The notes beneath the pieces are model-generated. The model had not been told where the DNA came from. It searched no databases and saw only the letters and a program-made list of their open reading frames with translations. Made by a program: the position numbers and the translations under genes. Shown here piece by piece: positions 1 to 5,300 of a DNA stretch of 9,155 nt. Numbering within the stretch: the first letter of the stretch is position 1; every line of letters begins with the position of its first letter. The stretch is from a bacterium UBA6025 (GTDB lineage: Bacteria; Patescibacteriota; Saccharimonadia; Saccharimonadales; Saccharimonadaceae), in assembly GCA_002429375.1 (NCBI GenBank), contig DIZP01000034.1, forward strand, positions 1,463-10,617, written 5' to 3'.

Positions 1-1028
1 ACCCAGCCTTAAAGATTGCGGTTGCTGGCAGTTACGGCAAAACAACTGCCAAGGAAGTTTTACGAACGGTGCTCGGGGAAGGTAAGCGGGTAGCATTTAC
101 GCCGGGAAATATGAACACGATAATCGGCATAAGTCGGTTTGCCCAATCGCTTGACGGCGATGAGGATATACTTATTTTCGAACTCGGCGAGGAGCGCGTT
201 GGAGATGTTCGCGAGCTGTGTGCTCTGATACAGCCGGACATCGGCGTGATTACTGGTGTCAACGAAGCGCATTTGTCGAGTTTTGGGACGCTTGACCGGA
301 CGGTTGCGACTATCTTTGAACTTGAGGATTATTTGGGCGATAAACCTCTTTATAAAAACAAAGAAAGTCCACTGGTGGCCTCGAAAATTAAATCAAACGA
401 TATATTGGCGTTCAGTCGCAGTGGCACTGACGGTTGGCGGGTAGGTGACGTTCAGACCGACATCCACGGCACGACGTTCAGTGTAAAAAAAGACGCTAAA
501 ACGACGTCGGTCCATACCGGATTGCTTGGCAACCATAATATCGGAGTTATAACCGCGGCGGTTGCGATTGCTGACTCGGTTGGATTGTCGACTTCGCAAA
601 TAGTCGACGGTATCAAAAAAACCGTGCCTTTTGAGCATCGTATGCAGCCGCGGCAGATGCAGGGAGCCTGGGTGATTGACGATACCTATAACGGTAACAG
701 TGAAGGTGTGCAAGTTGGCCTGTTGCTGTTAAAAGAGCTCGATGCCAAGCGACGGATTTACATCACCCCCGGGTTGGTTGAGCAGGGTGATAAAACTCGG
801 GAAGTGCATGTTAAGATTGGCCGACAAATCGCCGAAGTGGCTGATGTGGTCGTGTTGATGCAAAATTCAGTCACTGACTATATTATCGATGGACTACGGA
901 AAGCTAAATTCGGTGGTCGGATGCTTGTCGTTGACAATCCGCTCGAATTTTATACCAATCTTGACCATTTTGTCGCGAGTGGCGATGTGGTGTTGATGCA
1001 AAACGACTGGACCGATAACTATGCCTAA
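1..1028 (+). CDS. murF: MurF-like Mur ligase (UDP-MurNAc-tripeptide--D-Ala-D-Ala ligase family), 5' partial
   Basis: The gene enters from the left edge; the first complete codon is at 3 and it stops at TAA 1026-1028, giving 341 visible residues. The ATP-binding P-loop AGSYGKTTAK lies at about visible residues 8-17, so roughly the first 100 residues (the UDP-sugar-binding N-domain of the family) are outside the window. Further Mur ligase signatures are ITGVNEAHLSSFG (central domain), GNHNIGVITAA, HRMQPRQ, and the MurF-type DDTYNGN near position 657-695. Family role: cytoplasmic ATP-dependent addition of D-Ala-D-Ala to the UDP-MurNAc peptide. The C-terminus reads GDVVLMQNDWTDNY where classical MurF has a KGSR-type motif, so this is a divergent subfamily. 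An internal GTG at 69 lies after the P-loop and is not the real start. ddl follows after 18 bases, which supports a D-Ala-D-Ala-related role. Confidence 0.88.
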   Translation, partial: PALKIAVAGSYGKTTAKEVLRTVLGEGKRVAFTPGNMNTIIGISRFAQSLDGDEDILIFELGEERVGDVRELCALIQPDIGVITGVNEAHLSSFGTLDRTVATIFELEDYLGDKPLYKNKESPLVASKIKSNDILAFSRSGTDGWRVGDVQTDIHGTTFSVKKDAKTTSVHTGLLGNHNIGVITAAVAIADSVGLSTSQIVDGIKKTVPFEHRMQPRQMQGAWVIDDTYNGNSEGVQVGLLLLKELDAKRRIYITPGLVEQGDKTREVHVKIGRQIAEVADVVVLMQNSVTDYIIDGLRKAKFGGRMLVVDNPLEFYTNLDHFVASGDVVLMQNDWTDNYA

Positions 1029-1030
1029 GC

Positions 1031-1039
1031 TGATATAAT
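1031..1039 (+). promoter_or_regulatory. Extended -10 promoter element of ddl
   Basis: TGATATAAT is a perfect extended -10 box lying in the short gap between the murF-like stop and ddl. Only 7 nt (TGAGAGC) separate it from the ddl ATG, so transcription would begin at or next to the start codon. There is no Shine-Dalgarno sequence and no good -35 at 17 bp. This suggests a leaderless ddl transcript in addition to read-through from the upstream gene. Confidence 0.6.
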
Positions 1040-1046
1040 TGAGAGC

Positions 1047-2204
1047 ATGAAGAAAACCATAGCTGTCTTTTTTGGCGGTCGATCGACCGAACATGACATT
1101 TCAATCATCACTGCGCTGAGCTCGGTCATAAAACCACTTGAACTGACCAAGAAATACACCGTTATCCCCGTCTATATTGCCAAAGACGGTCGATGGTTCA
1201 GCGACGAAAAATTAAAAGACATCGGGTTATTTCGCGGCCAGGCGATTGATGATTTTTGCGCCAAAACAAAACCCTTGGCGGTGGTGTTCGATGGCGGGAT
1301 GGTCCTGCGGAAGAGTGGACTAAAGAACAAAGATATCCGTGTCGACATTGCATTCCCGGCCATGCACGGTCCCTACGGTGAAGACGGAAGCCTGATGGGA
1401 CTGCTGCGTATGGCTGGTATTTCCTTTGTCGGTTCGGATATGCCAGCCAGCGTGATTGCCATGGACAAGGTTCTGGCTAAACAGGTCGCGCAGTCAAACG
1501 GCATCCCGACCTCAAAGTTCGTTTTCTTTTCTAAAGCCGAGTTCGACCGCGACCGCTACGAGGTCGTTAATAAGGTGACGAGTAGTTTGACGTTCCCACA
1601 GTTCGTCAAGCCAGCCCACCTGGGTTCGAGTATCGGCATTACTAAAGTCAATAATGGTGATGAACTGTTAAACGCCATCGAGGTCGCGGCCTACTACGAC
1701 GACAAGATTATCGTCGAGGAGGCGGTGAGAAACTTGGTTGAAGTCACGGTGCCGATTATGGGCAACGAGACTCTACGCCCCGCCTTGGTTGAACGACCGC
1801 TTTTGGGAGGCGACGATTTCTTCGATTTTGACACCAAGTATCTAAACGGCGGCAAAAAAACTGGCGGCGCCAAACAGACGGGTGCCCAGGGCTACAGCGA
1901 ACTGCCTGCCAAACTTCCCGAGGAATTGTACGGCGCGGCGTTGGCGATTGCACAGAAAGTGTATCGCGTAGTGGGGTGTGAAGGCATCTCGCGGGTTGAT
2001 TTGCTGATTGATATGAAGGCTGGAACGGTGTATTTTAATGAAATTAATCCTCTGCCTGGTAGCCTGTACGCCCATAACTGGCGAGCCAGTGGGGTTTCGT
2101 CTGTCGATCTCGTGAACCGTCTGGTCGAGCTTGCTGAGGAGCGTTTTGAGCGGACTCACAAATTCGAAACAACTTTCTCATCGAATTTTCTCAGCCAGTT
2201 TTAA
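1047..2204 (+). CDS. ddl: D-alanine--D-alanine ligase
   Basis: This 385-residue ATP-grasp enzyme joins two D-alanines with ATP hydrolysis in the cytoplasm, feeding peptidoglycan synthesis. The N-terminal signature FGGRSTEHDIS is at residues 9-19. HGPYGEDGSLMG at 107-118, FVKPAHLGSSIG at 186-197, EEAV followed by VEVTVPI at 224-237, SRVDLLID at 315-322 and NEINPLPGS at 331-339 are the expected ATP-, metal- and substrate-binding motifs. The omega-loop K-Y pair is kept (DTKY, 262-265), which favours D-Ala over D-lactate as second substrate. It is slightly longer than typical Ddl (about 310-365 residues), with a long glycine- and lysine-rich stretch after the omega loop and a C-terminal tail. ATG 1047 is chosen because it aligns with the family N-terminus and sits 7 nt after a TATAAT box. 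It follows the murF-like gene, its partner in the pathway. Confidence 0.95.
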   Translation: MKKTIAVFFGGRSTEHDISIITALSSVIKPLELTKKYTVIPVYIAKDGRWFSDEKLKDIGLFRGQAIDDFCAKTKPLAVVFDGGMVLRKSGLKNKDIRVDIAFPAMHGPYGEDGSLMGLLRMAGISFVGSDMPASVIAMDKVLAKQVAQSNGIPTSKFVFFSKAEFDRDRYEVVNKVTSSLTFPQFVKPAHLGSSIGITKVNNGDELLNAIEVAAYYDDKIIVEEAVRNLVEVTVPIMGNETLRPALVERPLLGGDDFFDFDTKYLNGGKKTGGAKQTGAQGYSELPAKLPEELYGAALAIAQKVYRVVGCEGISRVDLLIDMKAGTVYFNEINPLPGSLYAHNWRASGVSSVDLVNRLVELAEERFERTHKFETTFSSNFLSQF

Positions 2205-2227
2205 TTGTTACCGCCCTAGGCTATAAT
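2199..2227 (+). promoter_or_regulatory. Promoter of the slipin gene
   Basis: A perfect -10 TATAAT is at 2222-2227 just after the ddl stop. A weak -35 candidate, TTTTAA at 2199-2204, lies 17 bp upstream. Unlike ddl, this gene has a real leader, because 26 nt separate the -10 box from the ATG. Confidence 0.5.
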
Positions 2228-2240
2228 GGAACCAGCAATA

Positions 2241-2248
2241 AAGGAGGT
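2241..2248 (+). promoter_or_regulatory. Strong Shine-Dalgarno site of the slipin gene
   Basis: AAGGAGGT ends 5 nt before ATG 2254 and is a near-perfect anti-16S match. It is the only clear ribosome binding site among the protein genes here and fixes the slipin start. Confidence 0.8.
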
Positions 2249-2253
2249 ATTTT

Positions 2254-2994
2254 ATGATCTATTATGTAATTGGTATTATCGCTCTTTTTATTCTCAGCGG
2301 TCTTAAGGTCGTCAATCAATATGAACGAGGCGTCGTGCTGACACTCGGTAAATATACCGGTTTACGCCAGCCGGGTCTTCAGATTATCGTGCCTATCTTT
2401 CAACGGATAATCCGCGTTGATACCCGTACGAATACTATCGATATTCCCAAGCAAGAAGTGATAACCAAAGACAACGTGACGGTCAATGTTGATGCGGTGG
2501 TGTACTTTAAAGTGACTGATGCCGAAAAAGCCGTTCTCGAGGTCGCCAACTATATCTATGCCAGCAGTCAATTTGCCCAAGCGGCATTGCGCGATGTAAC
2601 CGGTAACGTTGAGCTTGATTCGTTACTGGGTAAGCGCGAAGAAGTCAGCGCGCAAATCAAGGAAATCGTCGATGTTCAAACCGAAAAATGGGGGATTGAC
2701 GTCGAAAGCGTCAAGATTCAGAACATCGAACTACCACAAGACATGAAGCGGGCCATGGCTAAGCAGGCTGAGGCCGAGCGTGAGCGCCGTGCCGTCATTA
2801 TTACGGCCGAGGGTGAGAAAGCTGCTGCCGCCGCCGTCGCCGCCGCCGCAGCCACGCTGTCGAAGGTCCCCGGTGGTATCAGTATTCGTACGCTGCAGAC
2901 GCTGGAAAAGATCGCGGTCGAGCCAAGCCAAAAGACGTTGTTTGTCCTGCCGGCCGAATTAACAGAGACGTTCGCCAAACTAATCAACAAGTAA
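2254..2994 (+). CDS. Slipin / stomatin-like SPFH (band 7) membrane protein
   Basis: The protein has 246 residues. A hydrophobic helix at residues 2-17 probably anchors it in the membrane. It is followed by NQYERGVVLTLGKYTGLRQPG (shown here as residues 21-41, an SPFH opening), the stretch from IPKQEVITKDNV through VDAVVYFKV (64-87), and the slipin signature IELPQDMKRAMAKQAEAERE at 158-177. An Ala-rich coiled region (GEKAAAAAVAAAAATLS, 187-203) comes next, then a C-terminal segment ending in TLFVLPAELTE. Members of the family oligomerise on membranes and organise lipid microdomains or control proteases; many bacterial slipins sit beside an NfeD protein. No NfeD gene is visible here, so the partner must lie elsewhere or be absent. 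The start is set by a strong ribosome binding site. The family call is firm; the physiological role is unknown. Confidence 0.9.
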   Translation: MIYYVIGIIALFILSGLKVVNQYERGVVLTLGKYTGLRQPGLQIIVPIFQRIIRVDTRTNTIDIPKQEVITKDNVTVNVDAVVYFKVTDAEKAVLEVANYIYASSQFAQAALRDVTGNVELDSLLGKREEVSAQIKEIVDVQTEKWGIDVESVKIQNIELPQDMKRAMAKQAEAERERRAVIITAEGEKAAAAAVAAAAATLSKVPGGISIRTLQTLEKIAVEPSQKTLFVLPAELTETFAKLINK

Positions 2995-2997
2995 ACC

Positions 2998-3029
2998 TTG
3001 TTGAATCGTGCTAACTCTAGTAAAATAAT
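2998..3029 (+). promoter_or_regulatory. Probable tRNA-Phe promoter
   Basis: Between the slipin stop and tRNA-Phe there are two overlapping options: TTGTTG (2998-3003) with TAAAAT (3021-3026) at 17 bp, or TTGAAT (3001-3006) with AATAAT (3024-3029) at 17 bp. Which is used cannot be decided from sequence. Confidence 0.4.
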
Positions 3030-3063
3030 AGAGCTATCACAGGCAAGTGTGGTTAACCAATAC

Positions 3064-3139
3064 GGCTCTTTAGCTCAGTTGGTAGAGCAGAGGCTTGAAG
3101 AGCCTTGTGTCCCCAGTTCAAGTCTGGGAGGAGCCACCA
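3064..3139 (+). tRNA. tRNA-Phe (GAA), CCA encoded
   Basis: A complete 76-nt cloverleaf. The acceptor GGCTCTT pairs with AGGAGCC (one G-T). The D arm is GCTC-AGTTGGTA-GAGC. The anticodon stem GAGGC/GCCTT encloses TTGAAGA with anticodon GAA at 3097-3099. The T arm is CCCAG-TTCAAGT-CTGGG, followed by discriminator A and an encoded CCA. It has the canonical G18-G19 and T54-T55-C56, which makes it a useful internal control for the two odd tRNA-Gly genes downstream. Confidence 0.97.
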
Positions 3140-3179
3140 AAGAAATACCCTCATCATTACGATGGGGGTATTTCTTTGG
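3137..3179 (+). terminator. Hairpin terminator of tRNA-Phe that includes its CCA tail
   Basis: Bases 3137-3155 pair with 3161-3179 as a 19-bp stem with one G-T pair and the loop ATTAC. The stem starts with the encoded CCA of the tRNA and ends TTTCTTTGG, so the 3' end of the primary transcript would be double-stranded. There is no free T tract after the stem; the T-rich part is inside it. Confidence 0.75.
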
Positions 3180-3186
3180 TGTATAC

Positions 3187-3215
3187 TTGTATTCACCCCG
3201 TAAGTCCTCTATAAT
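3187..3215 (+). promoter_or_regulatory. Promoter of tRNA-Gly(GCC)
   Basis: TTGTAT (3187-3192), a 17-bp spacer and a perfect TATAAT (3210-3215) place the start of transcription about 5 nt before the mature tRNA end at 3227. Confidence 0.7.
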
Positions 3216-3226
3216 CTGTAAAGCAC

Positions 3227-3302
3227 GCGGGTGTAGCTCAGTTGATAGAGCGCTTCCTTGCCAAGGAAGAGGTCGAGAGTTTGAGTCTCTTCACCCGCAC
3301 CA
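3227..3302 (+). tRNA. tRNA-Gly (GCC), CCA encoded, with A19-U56 in place of G19-C56
   Basis: A complete 76-nt cloverleaf. The acceptor GCGGGTG pairs perfectly with CACCCGC, the D arm is GCTC-AGTTGATA-GAGC, and the anticodon arm CTTCC-TTGCCAA-GGAAG carries GCC at 3260-3262. The T arm is GAGAG-TTTGAGT-CTCTT with a G-T at 49-65, then discriminator A73 and CCA. Two near-universal bases are changed: D-loop position 19 is A (3245) and T-loop position 56 is T (3282). These two positions normally pair as G19-C56 in the tRNA elbow, and A-U restores that pair. The T stem is weak. The 3' end runs directly into the first repeat unit. It is likely a functional tRNA, given the intact stems and promoter, but a role outside ordinary translation is possible. 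Confidence 0.92.
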
Positions 3303-3385
3303 AATGTAATGCCCCAGCCTCGCCGCTGGGGTTTTACATTTGGTATTGAAAATAACTCAAACTCTCGACCTCTTCGCCCGCGCCA
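3299..3385 (+). repeat. tRNA-Gly-derived palindromic unit, copy 1 (87 bp)
   Basis: Layout in order: a 20+6+20 hairpin (3299-3318 with 3325-3344, loop CTCGCC, two imperfect positions) that starts at the discriminator A and CCA of tRNA-Gly(GCC); an AT-rich spacer; 3355-3375, an exact 21-bp inverted complement of tRNA positions 3266-3286 (variable region and T arm); then CTCTTCGCCCGCGCCA at 3370-3385, a near-copy in direct orientation of the tRNA 3' end (3287-3302). The hairpin can serve as terminator for the tRNA. Copy 2 has the same length and is about 88% identical by hand count. Confidence 0.85.
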
Positions 3386-3431
3386 ACTATATTAGGTAAC
3401 AATATATAAAAAACATAGGACCGTCCTTTGT

Positions 3432-3459
3432 TTGCAAGCTCCACGAGGTATACTATTAT
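3432..3459 (+). promoter_or_regulatory. Promoter of tRNA-Gly(CCC)
   Basis: TTGCAA (3432-3437) and TATTAT (3454-3459) are separated by 16 bp; an overlapping TATACT is at 3449-3454. The -10 ends 7 nt before the mature 5' end at 3467. The bases between repeat copy 1 and this promoter are AT-rich and hold nothing else I can see. Confidence 0.55.
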
Positions 3460-3466
3460 AGGGTGC

Positions 3467-3542
3467 GCGGGTGTAGCTCAGTTGTTAGAGCGCTTCCTTC
3501 CCAAGGAAGAGGTCCAGGGTTAGAGTCCCTGTACCCGCACCA
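3467..3542 (+). tRNA. tRNA-Gly (CCC), CCA encoded, with U19-A56 in place of G19-C56
   Basis: A complete 76-nt cloverleaf. The acceptor GCGGGTG pairs with TACCCGC (one G-T at 7-66), the D arm is GCTC-AGTTGTTA-GAGC, and the anticodon arm CTTCC-TTCCCAA-GGAAG carries CCC at 3500-3502. The T arm is CAGGG-TTAGAGT-CCCTG, perfectly paired, then A73 and CCA. It is a close paralogue of the GCC tRNA at 3227, with the first half almost identical. Position 19 is T (3485) and position 56 is A (3522), again a Watson-Crick alternative to G19-C56, but a different one from its sister gene. A T-rich run at 3570-3580 could end its transcript; unlike the other two tRNAs it has no CCA-containing hairpin. Confidence 0.92.
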
Positions 3543-3569
3543 AACGGTAATCTTCAGACACTTCGGTAT

Positions 3570-3580
3570 CTTTTTTCTTT
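3570..3580 (+). terminator. T-rich transcript end after tRNA-Gly(CCC)
   Basis: TTTTTTCTTT follows the tRNA by about 28 nt. I find no convincing stem in front of it, so it is only a possible termination site. It lies in the 55-base gap before the minus-strand DAGK stop. Confidence 0.3.
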
Positions 3581-3597
3581 GCAACGACGGTTTAGAG

Positions 3598-4452
3598 TTA
3601 TTTAGTGGGTCTTTTTAGGATATACAGTGATGATTCTTTTACGCTATATCTCAAAGGTGATGTCATTTTTTCGTGCTCACCGTCTCTTGACACCCTGATC
3701 GACTTATTGGTGGCTATTACAATATCTTTTGCACGAAATGACTTTAGTTTTTTTGCAACATTCTTTCTTCCTAGTATTAAACCCACAACGGCCCAGAATA
3801 AATTTAATCGTGATTTACCGATAACAATATAGATTGACAATACCCCCTCTTGAAGCTGTGAACGCTGAAAAGTTAGTCCGTTTAGCTCATATGTATTATT
3901 GCCGACGAAAACCAGAGGAGTAGAATATTGTTTGCCATTAAGCTCAACTCTGTAAGTTCGGAAACGGAAAAATGCTGTAAGAATGGAGGTCAGTATGGCT
4001 AGCCATTTGCCATATTTCTTTTTATGTTCATTTCTGTCCATTAAAGAATCGGGGTAGATACCAATACTTGAGTTATTTATGAAAGTTTTATTGCATACTT
4101 GCCCAGTGTCGATCTTTACCTTTTTGGCCGTTTTAAAGTACTCCAGGGCATCTGGAAGAGACTGTGGAACACCAAGGTCTTTGGTGAAGTGGTTCAGCGT
4201 GCCGCCTGGGAGAGGCATTAATACGGCATCGGTATCTTTCATTAGGTTGGCAACCGCACTTATGGAGCCATCACCACCCACCACGGCTATGATTTCTCTT
4301 CTTTTAATATGAGGTTTGAGTGAGGGTTCAAAGCCTGATCTGATCTTTATTGAATCGATAATCTTAATTGATGAATCGGTAAATATTTTTCGCAATTCTT
4401 TGATTGAAGAATCGCTACCGGATTCTGTGTTGTAGACTAGTACCACTTTCAT
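3598..4452 (-). CDS. Diacylglycerol kinase-like lipid kinase (DAGK catalytic domain, YegS/DgkB/LCB5 type)
   Basis: The protein has 284 residues. VVGGDGSISAVAN at 57-69 is the nucleotide-binding GGDG motif, and LPGGTLNHFTKDLG at 81-94 is the second core motif (usually PxGTxNDxAR); the NHF version is typical of kinases linked to or fused with PAP2 phosphatases. VDTG-like IDTGQVCNKTFINNSSIG, the VGNNTYELNG stretch and a C-terminal beta-rich region follow. Family reaction: ATP-dependent phosphorylation of diacylglycerol or a related lipid alcohol at the inner membrane face; the exact lipid cannot be read from sequence. Its ATG overlaps the stop of the PAP2 gene by four bases (ATGA), so translation is probably coupled. 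Together they could interconvert a lipid phosphate and its alcohol. The gene is AT-rich compared with the flanks and lies inside the tRNA-Gly region, which suggests transfer. Confidence 0.85.
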   Translation of the reverse strand: MKVVLVYNTESGSDSSIKELRKIFTDSSIKIIDSIKIRSGFEPSLKPHIKRREIIAVVGGDGSISAVANLMKDTDAVLMPLPGGTLNHFTKDLGVPQSLPDALEYFKTAKKVKIDTGQVCNKTFINNSSIGIYPDSLMDRNEHKKKYGKWLAILTSILTAFFRFRTYRVELNGKQYSTPLVFVGNNTYELNGLTFQRSQLQEGVLSIYIVIGKSRLNLFWAVVGLILGRKNVAKKLKSFRAKDIVIATNKSIRVSRDGEHEKMTSPLRYSVKESSLYILKRPTK

Positions 4453-4988
4453 TGTAGCGGCTTAATTATGAAAATTACTATGCATAGAACAATTCCGCCC
4501 AGGACCCATCCACCAATTACGTCACTTGGAAAGTGCGCGCCCAAGTAAATTCTTGAAATGCCGACGAGGATAACAAGTGAAGTAAAGATTACTAGGGCAA
4601 TGTAGTTAAATGGCGAAGGAAGAAGGCGGTAACCGTAGTATGCAAGTAATCCGAACGCTATGGTCGATCCTGCAGCATGCCCGCTTGGGAAGCTATAGCT
4701 GTGAACATACATTCCGGCAACGTATTCAGTGAGAGGCCGCGTTCGTTCTGTAATATTCTTAAGGATTGTACTTACAATCAATACCAGCCAAACAAATGTA
4801 CCGCTAAGGACTATGGTCGGCTTGTGTTTGAGAAGCCCATAGACAACAATCATGAATCCAATAGATGAGGTGGTAATTGGATGACCAATGTAGCTAATCA
4901 GTTCAAAAAAAGGACGCAAGTTTGCTGGTAAGTTGGAAATAAGCTTGATCGTAGCCTCATCAAATTTACTAACGTTTAAACCAATCAT
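4449..4988 (-). CDS. PAP2-family membrane phosphatase
   Basis: The protein has 179 residues with several hydrophobic helices (about 40-52, 58-75, 108-120, 128-146, 158-175). All three catalytic motifs are intact: KNITERTRP at 77-85, PSGH at 101-104, and SR at 145-146 followed by H152 and D156 in SRIYLGAHFPSD. The family removes phosphate from lipid phosphates or diphosphates such as phosphatidate or undecaprenyl diphosphate, at the outer face of the membrane. It is the first gene of a two-gene minus-strand operon, overlapping the DAGK-like gene by four bases. The chosen ATG at 4988 lies 9 nt after an extended -10 box. Substrate is uncertain: lipid recycling with the kinase next door or undecaprenyl carrier recycling for the cell wall are both reasonable. 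Confidence 0.9.
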   Translation of the reverse strand: MIGLNVSKFDEATIKLISNLPANLRPFFELISYIGHPITTSSIGFMIVVYGLLKHKPTIVLSGTFVWLVLIVSTILKNITERTRPLTEYVAGMYVHSYSFPSGHAAGSTIAFGLLAYYGYRLLPSPFNYIALVIFTSLVILVGISRIYLGAHFPSDVIGGWVLGGIVLCIVIFIIKPLQ

Positions 4989-4997
4989 CGTAATAGT

Positions 4998-5006
4998 ATT
5001 ATATCA
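4998..5006 (-). promoter_or_regulatory. Extended -10 promoter of the PAP2-DAGK operon
   Basis: On the minus strand TGATATAAT is identical to the element before ddl. The ATG follows after 9 nt, so the leader is absent or only a few bases long. No clear -35 is present. Confidence 0.6.
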
Positions 5007-5049
5007 TTGTCCAAATTCTGGTCGGTTGCTAATGAAGTATAGTGTAAGT

Positions 5050-5157
5050 CACTAGTCTCACTTACTTAACAAGAACTCTCGATAAGGCACTTCTAAAATC
5101 TTCCTCCATCGACCTATCTCACTACCGATTTCGTGTAAACTTTTTTCAAGGTGCTGC
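5050..5157. repeat. Left arm of repeat copy 2
   Basis: This arm is homologous to 6696-6817. The stretch 5091-5160 aligns without gaps to 6751-6820 with 52 of 70 identities by hand. Both arms start near CACTAGT and end GCTGCACC just before the hairpin. Together with copy 2 it fills most of the 4989-5300 interval between the PAP2 gene and the FAD enzyme. Confidence 0.7.
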
Positions 5158-5159
5158 AC
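5058..5159 (-). other. Possible short coding sequence in the left arm of copy 2 (33 codons if GTG start)
   Basis: Read on the minus strand from GTG 5159 (or TTG 5162), this gives a peptide containing KSLHEIGSEIGRWR followed by KILEVPY, ending at TGA 5058-5060. The matching arm at 6696-6819 encodes KSLHLIRAEIARWR and TILDVPY in the same frame. From 5081 to 5160, differences between the two arms fall 11 at third, 5 at second and 4 at first codon positions, which fits past or present selection on the peptide. No ribosome site or ATG is seen, and an in-frame TAA lies in the hairpin just upstream. It could be a tiny gene or the leftover end of a larger one. I do not recognise the family. Confidence 0.35.
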
Positions 5160-5244
5160 CAAATGTAATGCCCCAACTTCGCCGTTGGGGCATTACATTT
5201 GGTATTGAAAATAACTCAAACCCTCTACCTCTTCTCCCGCACAA
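5158..5244 (+). repeat. tRNA-Gly-derived palindromic unit, copy 2 (87 bp)
   Basis: A perfect 20-bp stem (5158-5177 with 5184-5203, loop TTCGCC), the same AT-rich spacer as copy 1, an inverted tRNA T-arm segment at 5214-5234 with two changes relative to copy 1, and the direct tRNA-3'-end-like CTCTTCTCCCGCACAA at 5229-5244. Copy 1 has AGC/GCT at the top of the stem and copy 2 has AAC/GTT, a compensatory change that keeps pairing. No tRNA gene precedes this copy. Confidence 0.85.
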
Positions 5245-5284
5245 TCTCCAGTATTATAAAAAATAAGCTATTATGGCCTCTTTT

Positions 5285-5293
5285 TGCTATCAT
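5285..5293 (+). promoter_or_regulatory. Extended -10 promoter of the DHCR24-like gene
   Basis: TGCTATCAT resembles the extended -10 boxes of the other genes here and is 7 nt before ATG 5301, the same spacing as at ddl. It supports 5301 over the longer frame that runs back into the hairpin. Confidence 0.4.
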
Positions 5294-5300
5294 TGCTATG

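Noticed and set aside
2821..2865. GCC-rich tract in the slipin gene as a simple-sequence phase-variation repeat
   Set aside because: Codons are mixed Ala/Val triplets, not a pure repeat, and Ala-rich linkers are usual at this place in slipins.
2998..3309. Open frame crossing tRNA-Phe and tRNA-Gly(GCC)
   Set aside because: It is entirely explained by the two tRNA genes and their terminators.
4449..4451. UGA read as glycine, as in Absconditabacteria and Gracilibacteria
   Set aside because: All genes have normal lengths with no internal TGA, and the PAP2 TGA overlaps the kinase ATG in a normal coupling arrangement. The tRNA-Gly anticodons are GCC and CCC, not UCA.
5199..5300. N-terminal extension of the DHCR24-like frame from TTG 5199
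   Set aside because: It begins inside the repeat hairpin and runs through the tRNA-derived segment. The family N-terminus and the -10 spacing fit ATG 5301 better.
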